64,000 nt of DNA from Janibacter cremeus. GTDB lineage: Bacteria > Actinomycetota > Actinomycetes > Actinomycetales > Dermatophilaceae. Shown in pieces: positions 51,087 to 60,055 of the stretch (the first letter of the stretch is position 1; every line of letters begins with the position of its first letter). The position numbers and the translations under genes are program-made. Below the pieces are notes generated by a model. That model was not told the origin of the DNA and ran no database searches. It saw only the letters and a list, made by a program, of their open reading frames with translations. The stretch spans positions 372,001-436,000 of the forward strand of contig NZ_JACCAE010000001.1 in the NCBI RefSeq assembly GCF_013409205.1, in the 5' to 3' direction.

Positions 51087-52225
51087 GCCCCTCCCAGGCC
51101 GTGGCGCGGGCCCCCTCCGACGAGGGATACAGCGCCGACCCGTGGGCCAGGCACGGCTGGGTCCTCGCCGCCGTCTGGTTGGTCTTCCTCGTCTTCCCCG
51201 CCATCGCGGTGGTCGAGGAGACGAGCGACCGGCCGCTGCTGCGCGCAGTCACCCTCGGCGCCCTCGTCGCCTTCGCCGGTCTCTACGTGTGGGGTTTCAT
51301 GCGCGGGCAGCGGGCGCTGCGCTGCGGGTGGGGACGGGTGGACCTGCTCATCGTCTTCGGTGGCTTCCTGGCCGCGGCCGGGATCATGCTCGCCCTGATC
51401 CCCCTCATCGGCCCGGGTGCCGTCGGCCTCGCCCCCTTCCTCGCCTCGGTCGCCGCCTTCAGCTTCCCCGACCGTTGGCCACTGCCGTCGGTGATCGCCG
51501 TGGTCGCCATGGCCGCCGTGATCCTGGCGCAGACCGACGCCCTGCGGGACGTGTGGCCGCTGCTCTTCCTGCCCCTGCTCATCGGCGGCTTCGGTCTGCT
51601 GCTGCGCCGCATCACCCTCAGCGACGAGCGGCACCAGGTGGTGCAACGCTCCCTGGCCGTGACCGCCGAGCGCGACCGGGTCGCCCGGGACGTGCACGAC
51701 GTCCTGGGTCACAGCCTGACCGTCGTCTCCCTCAAGGCCGACCTGGCCGAGCGCCTGATCGACATCGACCCGGAGCGGGCGAAGGGGGAGCTGGCCGACA
51801 TCCGCTCGCTGACCCGACAGTCGCTGGCCGAGATCCGCGCGACCGTCTCCGGGCTGCGGGTGGCACGCCTGGCCGACGAGCGCGAGTCGGCAGCCACCGC
51901 CCTTCGCGATGCCGGGATCGAGGCCGTCCTGCCGCAGGACGGTGACATCGTCGACCCGGCCCACCGGATCACGATCGCCTGGGTGCTGCGGGAGAGCGTC
52001 ACCAACGTCATCCGCCACAGCGGCGCCCAGCGGGTCGAGGTCGCCTGGGGTCCGTCCTGGCTCGAGGTCACCGATGACGGTCGCGGGCTGCGCGGGCGCA
52101 AGGAGGGCAGCGGGCTGACCGGTCTGCGCGAGCGCGTCGGCCAGGCCGGTGGGCGGATCGAGGTCGAGGACGGGATCGCCGGTGGTGCCGGTCCCGGGAC
52201 GAGGGTGCGGGTGGATCTGCCGTGA
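51083..52225 (+). CDS. Sensor histidine kinase, DesK/LiaS-like
   Basis: A 380-residue NarL-type kinase. It has about 5-6 membrane helices at the N-terminus (about residues 20-175) with no large extracellular domain, so it probably senses the membrane. The HisKA_3 dimerisation box is ERDRVARDVHDVLGHSLTVV and the ATPase ends with DDGRGL and GSGLTGLRERV. The GTG start overlaps the permease stop. It signals to the response regulator that starts on its own stop codon. Confidence 0.92.
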   Translation: MSPSQAVARAPSDEGYSADPWARHGWVLAAVWLVFLVFPAIAVVEETSDRPLLRAVTLGALVAFAGLYVWGFMRGQRALRCGWGRVDLLIVFGGFLAAAGIMLALIPLIGPGAVGLAPFLASVAAFSFPDRWPLPSVIAVVAMAAVILAQTDALRDVWPLLFLPLLIGGFGLLLRRITLSDERHQVVQRSLAVTAERDRVARDVHDVLGHSLTVVSLKADLAERLIDIDPERAKGELADIRSLTRQSLAEIRATVSGLRVARLADERESAATALRDAGIEAVLPQDGDIVDPAHRITIAWVLRESVTNVIRHSGAQRVEVAWGPSWLEVTDDGRGLRGRKEGSGLTGLRERVGQAGGRIEVEDGIAGGAGPGTRVRVDLP

Positions 52226-52827
52226 TCACCCTGCTGCTGGCCGACGACCAGGCCCTCGTGCGCGGGGCGATGGCCGCGCTGCTCGGCTTCGAGGAGGACC
52301 TCGAGGTCGTCGCCGAGGTCGGGACCGGTGACGAGGTGCTCCAGGCCGCGCGCCGTACCCGCCCCGACGTCGCGGTCCTGGACATCGAGATGCCCGGGAT
52401 GGACGGCATCGCCGCGACCGCGCAGCTGGCCCGGGAGCTACCGGGGACGCGGATCCTCATCGTCACCACCTTCGGCCGTCCGGGCTACCTGCGTCGGGCC
52501 CTGGAGGCCGGGGCCAGTGGCTTCGTCGTCAAGGACACCCCTTCCGAGGAGCTGGCCGAGGCAGTGCGCACCGTCGCCCGGGGTGGCCGGGTCGTCGACC
52601 CGTCGCTCGCGACCGAGAGCGTCGTCGGCGGGCCGAACCCCCTGACCAACCGTGAGCGTGAGGTCCTCACCCACGCCCTCGACGGCGGTTCGGCCGCCGC
52701 GATCGGTGCCCGGGTGCACCTCTCCCCGGGCACCGTGCGCAACCACCTGTCCTCGGCGATCGGCAAGACCGGCTCCAGCACGCGCGTGGAAGCCGCCCGG
52801 CGGGCCCAGGACCTCGGCTGGCTCTGA
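52222..52827 (+). CDS. NarL/DesR-type response regulator
   Basis: A 201-residue two-domain regulator: receiver with Asp8/Asp9, phospho-acceptor in VAVLDIEMPG (about Asp53), Thr81 and Lys103 (VVKDTPSEE), and a C-terminal LuxR helix-turn-helix (LTNREREVLTHALDG, LSPGTVRNHLSSAIGKTG). The GTG start overlaps the kinase stop. It probably regulates its own operon, perhaps through the TGACAT sites at 49221-49264. Confidence 0.93.
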   Translation: MITLLLADDQALVRGAMAALLGFEEDLEVVAEVGTGDEVLQAARRTRPDVAVLDIEMPGMDGIAATAQLARELPGTRILIVTTFGRPGYLRRALEAGASGFVVKDTPSEELAEAVRTVARGGRVVDPSLATESVVGGPNPLTNREREVLTHALDGGSAAAIGARVHLSPGTVRNHLSSAIGKTGSSTRVEAARRAQDLGWL

Positions 52828-52922
52828 CCGCGCGACCGGCTCGATCCCCCTTCGCCCTCAGCCGAAGTGCTGCCTGCAGTAGTTTGTAGTCCGGCCACCG
52901 ATCCCCGCCGCCAGGAGCCTGA

Positions 52923-54005
52923 ATGCGCCGCAGACGCTTGACCGCGGGCTGCGCCGTGCTCGCGATCGGCGCCGGTCTGCTCGCCGGGTGCTCCGAGGAG
53001 GGGAAGCAGGACCGGGGCGACTGCGAGGCCATCACGGCGGACCTCGACTGGGCGCAGCCCTCGCGCTCCGACGACGCGCGCTTCGAGCTGTCCGGGCCGG
53101 GCTGGGTCGGGGGCGACTCGACCTACTCCGTGCAGTTGCCGCAGGAACGCACGCTGTGGCTCTTCAGCGACTCGCTCATCGGTACCGTCGACGAGGGCGG
53201 TACCCCGGATCCGGGGATGACGATGGTGCACAACGCGCTGGTCGTCGAGGACGACTCCGGGCAGCTGAGCACGCTGACGCGTCAGGGGCCCGAGTCGTTC
53301 CTCCCGGCCCCGGACGAGCAGACGTACTACTGGGTGCAGGACGCCAAGGTCGAGGGCGGTGAGCTGCTCGTCTTCCTCTCCCTGACCCAGCAGGTGGGCG
53401 AGCACGGCTTCGAGTGGGAACGCAACACTCTCGCGCACGTGTCCCTGCCCGACCTGGAGGTCACCGAGGTCGAGGAGGGCTTCGAGGGGCCGGTCGCGTG
53501 GGGTGCCGGGCTGATGACGACGCCGACGCACACGTGGATCTACGGCATCGAGGACCGCGAGGAGGTCAAGCACCTCCACGTGGCGCGGGCACCGGCGGGC
53601 TCCCTCGCCGACCGTTCCACCTGGGAGTACCTCGGCACGGACGAGTGGGAGGACGATCCCGACGAGAGCGGGCGCCTGGCGAAGGGGGTGGCCAACGAGC
53701 TGAGCGTCTCCCCCTTCCGCGACGGGTACCTGATGATCTCCTCGGACACCTCACAGGCGTACAGCCCGAAGATCAACGCGTGGACCGCCTGCTCCCCCAC
53801 CGGGCCGTGGGTGCAGCCGCAGACGATCTACGAGACCCCCGAGACGCAGGGGCAGCACTTCACGTACAACGCCCACGGTCACCCGGAGCTGTCGCAGGAC
53901 GGCGAGCTGCTCATCTCCTACAACGTCAACACGTTCGACTTCCAGGAGCTGATGAACAACCCCACGATCTACCGGCCGAAGTTCATCACCCTCGACCTGG
54001 CGTAG
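52923..54005 (+). CDS. Lipoprotein, beta-propeller-like (DUF4185/DUF5005-like)
   Basis: A 360-residue lipoprotein with an Arg-rich signal start and lipobox LLAGC (about residues 19-23). The mature part is rich in Trp, Tyr and Asp and has repeats such as RTLWLFSDSLIG, YYWVQDAKVEGGELLVFLS and PKINAWTACSPTGPW, resembling five-bladed propeller proteins related to glycoside hydrolases. It could bind or cleave a glycan. CCAGGAG precedes the ATG. It is a single-gene unit between convergent neighbours. Confidence 0.75.
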   Translation: MRRRRLTAGCAVLAIGAGLLAGCSEEGKQDRGDCEAITADLDWAQPSRSDDARFELSGPGWVGGDSTYSVQLPQERTLWLFSDSLIGTVDEGGTPDPGMTMVHNALVVEDDSGQLSTLTRQGPESFLPAPDEQTYYWVQDAKVEGGELLVFLSLTQQVGEHGFEWERNTLAHVSLPDLEVTEVEEGFEGPVAWGAGLMTTPTHTWIYGIEDREEVKHLHVARAPAGSLADRSTWEYLGTDEWEDDPDESGRLAKGVANELSVSPFRDGYLMISSDTSQAYSPKINAWTACSPTGPWVQPQTIYETPETQGQHFTYNAHGHPELSQDGELLISYNVNTFDFQELMNNPTIYRPKFITLDLA

Positions 54006-54011
54006 CCGGCC

Positions 54012-55616
54012 TCAGCGCACGGCGTCGCGGACCTGGTGCTTCTGGATCTTCCCGGTGGCGGTCTTCGGCAGCTCCTCGATGACCCGGACCTGCTTGGGCA
54101 CCTGGAAGCCCGCCAGCGAGGCCTTCGCATGGGCGATGACGCCGGCCTCGATCTCTGCCGTCGGCACGGTGCCGTCGGGGACGACGACGGCACACACGGC
54201 CTCGCCCCACCGCTCGTCGGGGACGCCGATGACGGAGCACTCGGCCACCCCGGGCGCACCGAGGAGCACGGCCTCGACGGCGACGGACGAGACGTTCTCC
54301 CCGCCGCTCTTGATGATGTCCTTCAGGCGGTCGGTGAACCACACGACACCGTCGTCGTCGAGGTGACCGACGTCGCTGGAGTGGAACCAACCGTGGGCGA
54401 AGGCCGCCTGGTTCGCCTCCGGGTTGTTCCAGTACCCGCTGCACACGTTGGGGCTGCGGTAGACGATCTCGCCGGTCTCCCCGGGCCCTTGGACCTCACC
54501 CATCGGGCCCATCGTCCTCGCCAGCACGGACACCGACTGGGGGCCCCACGAGTCGGGGGCACTGTGCCGGTGCTCGGGCCACTGCATGACGGTCGTCGGT
54601 ACGACCTCGGTCTGGCCGGAGCCGAGGATGACGTCGGCGTTCGGGTAGATCCCCTCCACGGCGTCGAGCAGGTCCGAGGGCATGGGGGCCATCGCGTAGA
54701 TCGCGGTCGTGACCGAGGTGAGGTCCCGCGGCTGCTGCTCCTGCACGCCGACGCAGGCCCGGTGCATCATCGGCAGCATCATCAGGTGCGTCACCCGGTG
54801 GTGCTCGATGAGGTCGAGGCTGGCGACGGGGTCGAAGGCCATCGGCCCGAGCACGGCCGTGCCGCCCATCATCAGCACCGGCATCGTCACCGTGTTCAGC
54901 GCCGTGACGTGGAACATCGGCAGCACGACGAGCATGACCGGTGAGTTGCGGCCCCAGGACTGGCGGGTTACCAGGGCATTCGACAGCAATGAGGTGACCA
55001 GCGAGGTGTGGCTGACGAGCACCCCCTTCGGCCGCGACGTCGTCCCGGAGGTGTAGAGGCACTGCACGACGTCCCGGTCGTCGACGATGACCTCGAGCGG
55101 CGTCGACGGCGCCCCGTCGACGAGGCCCTGCCAGCCGTGCGTCGCCAGGCCGGCCACCGGCTGCGGGTTCTCCTCGTCGGTGACGATGACGTCCTGGACG
55201 ACCGGCACCTTCGGCAGCACCTGCTCGTGCAGCGGGCGGAAGGCGGAGTCCGTGACGACCACCGGCGGCTGGGAGTCGTGCAGGATCCAGGCCTGGTCCT
55301 CGCCGGCGAGCAGGAAGTTCAGCGGCATGCAGACCAGGCCCGCGCGGGCGCAGGCGTAGTAGGTCGCCAGCAGCCGCCACGAGTTCATCATCGTCACGGC
55401 CACCGGGCTGCCCGCAGGTAGGCCGAGGCCGAGCAGTGCGTGTCCCAGGCGGTCCACGGTCTCGGCGAGCTCCCGGTAGGTCACCTCACGGTCGCCGTCG
55501 ACGACCGCGACCCGGTCGGGGAAGAGCGCCGCGGAGCGCACGATGACGTCACCGGCATTGTTGCGGGTGGCGAGGTTGTGCTCCAGGGGGTCGACGAGCG
55601 ACAGGTCAGGCTTCAT
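54012..55616 (-). CDS. Acyl-CoA synthetase (AMP-forming)
   Basis: A 534-residue ANL superfamily ligase with the P-loop LYTSGTTSRPKG, the A5 motif GSGQTE, the hinge FTDRLKDIIKSGGENVSS and the C-terminal catalytic Lys in KTATGKIQKH. It joins a carboxylic acid to CoA at the cost of ATP. It is the last gene of a minus-strand operon with an ACAD, a second ligase and an SDR. The MPLNFLL substrate-pocket block is like those of medium-chain ligases. Confidence 0.9.
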   Translation of the reverse strand: MKPDLSLVDPLEHNLATRNNAGDVIVRSAALFPDRVAVVDGDREVTYRELAETVDRLGHALLGLGLPAGSPVAVTMMNSWRLLATYYACARAGLVCMPLNFLLAGEDQAWILHDSQPPVVVTDSAFRPLHEQVLPKVPVVQDVIVTDEENPQPVAGLATHGWQGLVDGAPSTPLEVIVDDRDVVQCLYTSGTTSRPKGVLVSHTSLVTSLLSNALVTRQSWGRNSPVMLVVLPMFHVTALNTVTMPVLMMGGTAVLGPMAFDPVASLDLIEHHRVTHLMMLPMMHRACVGVQEQQPRDLTSVTTAIYAMAPMPSDLLDAVEGIYPNADVILGSGQTEVVPTTVMQWPEHRHSAPDSWGPQSVSVLARTMGPMGEVQGPGETGEIVYRSPNVCSGYWNNPEANQAAFAHGWFHSSDVGHLDDDGVVWFTDRLKDIIKSGGENVSSVAVEAVLLGAPGVAECSVIGVPDERWGEAVCAVVVPDGTVPTAEIEAGVIAHAKASLAGFQVPKQVRVIEELPKTATGKIQKHQVRDAVR

Positions 55617-55652
55617 TGGCTGTCCTTGCGTGTTTCGAGGGGGGCGTGTGGG

Positions 55653-56483
55653 TCAGTCGAGGAAGAGGTCCGGCACGAGCTGGCTGACGTCGGGGCCGTA
55701 GGCGCTGAAGTCGGTCATGCCCTCCTGCGCCAGCACGTCGTCGTCGATGAAGAACTGTCCGGTGCACTCGGCGGGGTCGCGCACGAGGATCGCGTGCGCC
55801 GCATCGGACATGATCTCGGGGGTACGGCTGCGGGTGTCCGCCGTCTCCGCCCCCATGAAGGTGCGCACGGCCGCGGTGTCGATCGCCGTGCGCGGCCACA
55901 GGCTGTTCGCCGCGATGCCGTGCTCGCGCCACTCCTGCGCCAGGCCGAGGGTCACCATGCTCATCCCGTACTTGGCGATGGTGTAGCCCAGGTGCCCCCC
56001 TGCCCAGTGCGGGGCGAGGTTGATCGGCGGGGAGAGCGAGAGGACGTGGGCGTGGTCCGAGTCGATCAGGTGCGGCTGCGCCGCCTTCGCCAGCAGGAAG
56101 GACCCGCGGCAGTTGATGTCCTGCATCAGGTCGTACTTCTTCATCGGCAGGTCGGCCGTCTTCGACAGGTCGATCGCGCTCGCGTTGTTGACGACGATGT
56201 CGATGCCGCCGAAGCGCTCGACCGTCGACGCGACCGCCGCGCGGACCGAGTCCTCGTCACGAACGTCTCCGACGATGGGCAGCGCCGTGCCGCCGGCGGC
56301 CTCGATGGCCTCCGCGGCCGTGTGTACGGTCCCCTCGAGCGTGGGGTGCGGCTGGTCGGTCTTGGCGAGCAGGGCGACGTTCGCCCCGTCCCGGGCCGCG
56401 CGCACCGCGATGGCCAGACCGATGCCGCGGCTGCCGCCCGACATGAGGATGGTGCGTCCCTTGAGTGTCTTTTCCATGTTCAT
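55653..56483 (-). CDS. Short-chain dehydrogenase/reductase (HSDL2-like)
   Basis: A 276-residue SDR with cofactor motif GGSRGIGLAIA, NNASAID, and YTIAKYGMS as the catalytic Tyr-Lys region. SLSPPINL and LWPRTAIDTAA are typical of the HSDL2 branch. Two ATGs are possible, 56483 and 56477; AGGAG lies 4 bases before the first and 10 before the second. It is flanked by two acyl-CoA ligases and may oxidise a hydroxyacyl-CoA in the same pathway. Confidence 0.88.
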   Translation of the reverse strand: MNMEKTLKGRTILMSGGSRGIGLAIAVRAARDGANVALLAKTDQPHPTLEGTVHTAAEAIEAAGGTALPIVGDVRDEDSVRAAVASTVERFGGIDIVVNNASAIDLSKTADLPMKKYDLMQDINCRGSFLLAKAAQPHLIDSDHAHVLSLSPPINLAPHWAGGHLGYTIAKYGMSMVTLGLAQEWREHGIAANSLWPRTAIDTAAVRTFMGAETADTRSRTPEIMSDAAHAILVRDPAECTGQFFIDDDVLAQEGMTDFSAYGPDVSQLVPDLFLD

Positions 56484-56498
56484 CCGCTCCTGGTGTCT

Positions 56499-58058
56499 TC
56501 AGCGGGAGACGGAGGCGTCGCCGCCGCCCTCGCTGACGCGCAACTCGCGCTTGAGAATCTTGCCGGTGGCATTGCGTGGCAGCTCGTCGATGAAGGTCAC
56601 CCGGCGAGGCGCCTTGAAGTGGGCGATGCGTTCGCGCGCCCAGTCACGCAACTCGTCCGTGGTGAGGGTCGAGCCATCGGTGCGCACGACGACAGCGGTG
56701 ACGATCTCGCCCCACGTGTCGTCGGGGACCCCGATGACGGCGACCTCGACGACGTCGGGGTGGCCGTAGAGCACCTGCTCGACCTCGATCGGGTAGACGT
56801 TCTCCCCGCCGGTGATGACCATGTCCTTCTTCCGGTCGACGAGGCTGTAGAAGCCCTCCGCGTCGACCCGGGCCATGTCACCGGTGTGGAACCAGCCGTC
56901 CCGGATCGCCTCTTGCGTTGCCTCGGGCCTGTTCCAGTAGCCCACGAAGATGCTCGGACCCCGCAGGCACAGCTCGCCCACCTCCCCCTGGGGTACGTCC
57001 TGGTCCATCTCGTCGAGGATCCGGAAGTCCATGAAGGCGACCGGCCGTCCGACCGAGCCGGCGTGCTCGACGACGTCCTCCGGCTGGAGGCAGGCTGCAT
57101 TGGGCGAGGTCTCGGTCATGCCGAAGCCCTCGGTGAAGGCAACACCGTGGCCCCTCATCGCGGAGATCACCGGCAGTGGGCACGGCGCCCCACCACTGAT
57201 CGCCAGCCGAAGGGAGGACAGGTCCGCCGTCTCCAGCGCCGGCGACGCAGCAACAGCCGCCCACATCGCCGGCACCAGGAAGGCCTGGGTGACGTGGTGT
57301 CGCGCGGCTGCCTCGACCCACTGGTCCGGGGCGAAGGCCTCGATCACCACGACGCTGCCACCGACGAGGAGGAAGGGCAGGGTGTGTACCCCCAGCGCCC
57401 CGATGTGGAAGAGGGGTGCGGCCGAGATCGTGACGTCCGTCCGTCCGATGCCCGAGGCGAACCCCATCGCGTTGATGGCGTTGTAGAAGAAGTTGCCGTG
57501 GGTGAGCATGGCGCCCTTCGGACGCCCCGTCGTGCCCGAGGTGTACATGATCACGCACACGTCGTCATGACCCACCTCTGCCACGACCCGCTCCGGGGCG
57601 CCCGAGGCCAGGAGGGGCTCGTAGTCGCCCCCCTCACCGGCGACCCGCTCGGCCAGGGCCGGGACCCGGATGGTCTCGCGCACGGAGGTCTCGTTCTCGA
57701 GTGCCTGCGTCGCGGCCGGGAGGAAAGCAGTGCTGACGAAGAGCAGACTGGCCCCGGAGTCGCCCAGCACGTAAGCGATCTCATCGGGGTGCAGGCGAAA
57801 GTTCACCGGCACGCTGATGGCCCCGAGCTTGGCCACGGCGAGGTAGATCTCCATCATCTGGGGGCTGTTGAGACACAGCAGTGCCACCCGGTCCCCGGGT
57901 GCGACCCCCTTCGTCCGCAATGCGTCGGCCAGGCGGTTGGTGCGCTCCTCCAACTGGGCATAGGTGGTCTCGACCCCCTCGGGCCCGTCGACATACGCCA
58001 CGCGGTCGGCATTGCGCAGCGCGTGGATGGTGGCCCAGTTGCCGAATCCGTGGTCCAT
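56499..58058 (-). CDS. Long-chain-type acyl-CoA ligase (AMP-forming)
   Basis: A 519-residue ANL superfamily ligase with P-loop MYTSGTTGRPKGAML, GFGMTETSP, YSLVDRKKDMVITGGENVYP and NATGKILKREL. The ATG overlaps the ACAD stop by 1 bp (TGATG), so the two are coupled. This is the second gene of the four-gene minus operon. It is only partly similar to the ligase at 54012-55616, and the two may serve different chain lengths or steps. Confidence 0.9.
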   Translation of the reverse strand: MDHGFGNWATIHALRNADRVAYVDGPEGVETTYAQLEERTNRLADALRTKGVAPGDRVALLCLNSPQMMEIYLAVAKLGAISVPVNFRLHPDEIAYVLGDSGASLLFVSTAFLPAATQALENETSVRETIRVPALAERVAGEGGDYEPLLASGAPERVVAEVGHDDVCVIMYTSGTTGRPKGAMLTHGNFFYNAINAMGFASGIGRTDVTISAAPLFHIGALGVHTLPFLLVGGSVVVIEAFAPDQWVEAAARHHVTQAFLVPAMWAAVAASPALETADLSSLRLAISGGAPCPLPVISAMRGHGVAFTEGFGMTETSPNAACLQPEDVVEHAGSVGRPVAFMDFRILDEMDQDVPQGEVGELCLRGPSIFVGYWNRPEATQEAIRDGWFHTGDMARVDAEGFYSLVDRKKDMVITGGENVYPIEVEQVLYGHPDVVEVAVIGVPDDTWGEIVTAVVVRTDGSTLTTDELRDWARERIAHFKAPRRVTFIDELPRNATGKILKRELRVSEGGGDASVSR

Positions 58059-59203
58059 CACGCGGGCATCCCGTCGAGGCGTGCCAGGACCTGGAGCATG
58101 ACCTCGTCGGCGCCGCCCCCGATGGAGCCGAGCCGGGTGTCGCGCAGGAAGCGCGCGGTCCACGTCTCCTCCATGTAGCCCATGCCGCCGTAGAACTGGA
58201 TGCAGGTGTCGGCGACCTCGCGCACCAGGCGACCGGCGGTGAGCTTGGCGACGCTGGCGCCGCGGATGATGTCGTCGCCGGCCATGTAGGCCTCGCAGAC
58301 GGCCGCGTTGTGGTTGCGGAGCAGCTCGACCTGGGCCTGCAGCTCCGCGAGCCGGAAGGTGACGTACTGCTTCGTCGCCAGCGGCTGGCCGAAGACCTCG
58401 CGCTCGGCGATGTAGGCACGCGTGCGCTCCAGGGCGCGGTCGCAGCTGCCGACGCTGGAGTAGGCGACGAACATCCGCTCGATGACGAACTGCATCATCT
58501 GCTGCTGGAAGCCCCGGCCGATCTCGCCGATCGTGTTCGTCACGGGCACGCGCACCTCATCGAGGACCAGCTCGGCGGTGTCCGAGCTGCGGTTGCCGAG
58601 CTTGTCCAACTTCTTGGCGACGGAGAATCCGGGGCTGTCGGTCGGGACGATCACCTGCGACATCCCGCGGTATCCGCCCTCGTCGGAGGTGCGCACCAGG
58701 AGGCAGAGCCAGTCGGCCTGGGTGCCGTTGGTGATGTAGGTCTTGCGCCCGGTGATCACCCAGTCGTCACCGTCGCGCCTCGCCCTGGTGCGCAGGCGGG
58801 CCACGTCCGAGCCGGTGTCCGGCTCCGTGACGGCGATCGCGCCGACGCGGTGGCCGGCCAGAGCCGGGACGAGGTAGGCCTGCTTCAACTCAGGGGAGCC
58901 GAAGCGCGCGAGGGAGGGCGTGGCCATCATCGACTGGACGCCGATGGCCATCGAGACGCCCCCGGAGTCGCACCGGCCGAGCTCCTCGGCAGCGATCATC
59001 TGGAACGAGTGATCGGCGCCCTCTCCGCCGAACTCCTCGTCGTACTCGAGCCCGAAGAGGCCCAGCGCGGCGGCCTTGGGGAAGAGCTCGTGGGCCGGGA
59101 AGATGCCGGCTGCCTCCCATTCGTCCGCGCGGGGGTTGATCTCGGACTCGACGAAGGCGCGCACGCTGGCGCGGAAGGCTGAGTGCTCATCAGTGAGGCG
59201 CAT
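58058..59203 (-). CDS. Acyl-CoA dehydrogenase
   Basis: A 381-residue flavoprotein of the classic acyl-CoA dehydrogenase family: IAVTEPDTGSDVARL, KTYITNGTQADW, the adenine-side FGQPLATKQ and the C-terminal catalytic region GGMGYMEETWTARFLRDTRLGSIGGGADEV. The C-terminal Glu in ETWTARF is at the place of the isovaleryl/short-branched type. It is the first gene of the minus-strand operon and faces a 24-bp palindrome. Confidence 0.92.
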   Translation of the reverse strand: MRLTDEHSAFRASVRAFVESEINPRADEWEAAGIFPAHELFPKAAALGLFGLEYDEEFGGEGADHSFQMIAAEELGRCDSGGVSMAIGVQSMMATPSLARFGSPELKQAYLVPALAGHRVGAIAVTEPDTGSDVARLRTRARRDGDDWVITGRKTYITNGTQADWLCLLVRTSDEGGYRGMSQVIVPTDSPGFSVAKKLDKLGNRSSDTAELVLDEVRVPVTNTIGEIGRGFQQQMMQFVIERMFVAYSSVGSCDRALERTRAYIAEREVFGQPLATKQYVTFRLAELQAQVELLRNHNAAVCEAYMAGDDIIRGASVAKLTAGRLVREVADTCIQFYGGMGYMEETWTARFLRDTRLGSIGGGADEVMLQVLARLDGMPA

Positions 59204-59230
59204 GACATGGACGCTACTGACGAAACCATA

Positions 59231-59254
59231 AACAAGCAAGCACGCTTGATTGTT
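59231..59254. promoter_or_regulatory. TetR-type operator palindrome in the divergent promoter
   Basis: AACAA-x-CAAGC-xx-GCTTG-x-TTGTT is a 24-bp palindrome with only the spaced positions unpaired. It lies in the 78-bp gap between the divergent ACAD operon (start 59203) and the TIGR03084-type operon (start 59282). The CAAGC...GCTTG form resembles operators of TetR regulators of fatty-acid genes. No TetR gene adjoins it in the window, so the regulator must be coded elsewhere. Confidence 0.65.
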
Positions 59255-59281
59255 AGGCGTTGACGTGCGACGCTCGCCCCC

Positions 59282-60055
59282 ATGAGTGACACCGTGGACT
59301 CCTTCCTCGACGAGTGCGCCGACCTCGACGCGCTCGTCGCCGACCTCGACGAGCCGACCTGGGCCCGCGCGACGCCCGCTGAAGGGTGGACCATCGCCCA
59401 TCAGATCGCGCACCTGGCGTGGACCGATGAGATCGCGGCCGTCGCGGCCACCGATCCACAGGGATTCGCCGCCGAGGTCGAGATCGCCATGCAGGACCCC
59501 ATGGGTCACGTGGACACGCGCACGCAGGAGGGCGCCGTCGCCACGCCGGCGCAGGTACTCGCTCGCTGGCGCGCCGGCCGGGAAAGGCTCGCGCACGTCC
59601 TGCGCGGCGCCCCCGCCGACACCAAGCTGCCGTGGTTCGGGCCCCCGATGAGCCCCCGCTCGATGGCCACCGCGCGACTGATGGAGACGTGGGCGCACGG
59701 GCAGGACGTCGCCGACGCCCTGGGGGTCACGCGCACTCCCACCGCGCGGCTGCGCGACATCTGCCACTTGGGGGTGCGCACCCGGGACTTCGCCTACCTG
59801 ATCAACGACCGCACTCCCCCGGCGCAGCCCTTCCACGTCGAGCTGACCGGCCCCGACGGGGAGCTGTGGACCTGGGGCGACGAGGACGGCGAGCGCAGTG
59901 CCGACCGGGTCACCGGCTCCGCGCAGGACTTCTGCCTCGTCGTCACCCAGCGCCGCGAGGTCGAGGAGACCGACGTCGTCGCCACCGGCGACGCCAAGGC
60001 GTGGCTCGCGATCGCCCAGGCGTTCGCGGGCGCCCCGCGAGGAGCGCGCCAGTGA
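59282..60055 (+). CDS. TIGR03084-like / mycothiol-dependent maleylpyruvate isomerase-fold protein
   Basis: A 257-residue protein of the DinB/MDMPI fold: the N-terminal domain has the metal-binding [10 protein letters not shown] pattern (His residues about 40-47) and [15 protein letters not shown] (Glu, His), with a C-terminal domain after about residue 165. It belongs to actinobacterial family TIGR03084-like, linked to mycothiol or zinc. It is the first gene of the plus operon, and the GTG of the AtuA-like gene overlaps its stop (GTGA). Its reaction in this pathway is unknown. Confidence 0.8.
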   Translation: MSDTVDSFLDECADLDALVADLDEPTWARATPAEGWTIAHQIAHLAWTDEIAAVAATDPQGFAAEVEIAMQDPMGHVDTRTQEGAVATPAQVLARWRAGRERLAHVLRGAPADTKLPWFGPPMSPRSMATARLMETWAHGQDVADALGVTRTPTARLRDICHLGVRTRDFAYLINDRTPPAQPFHVELTGPDGELWTWGDEDGERSADRVTGSAQDFCLVVTQRREVEETDVVATGDAKAWLAIAQAFAGAPRGARQ

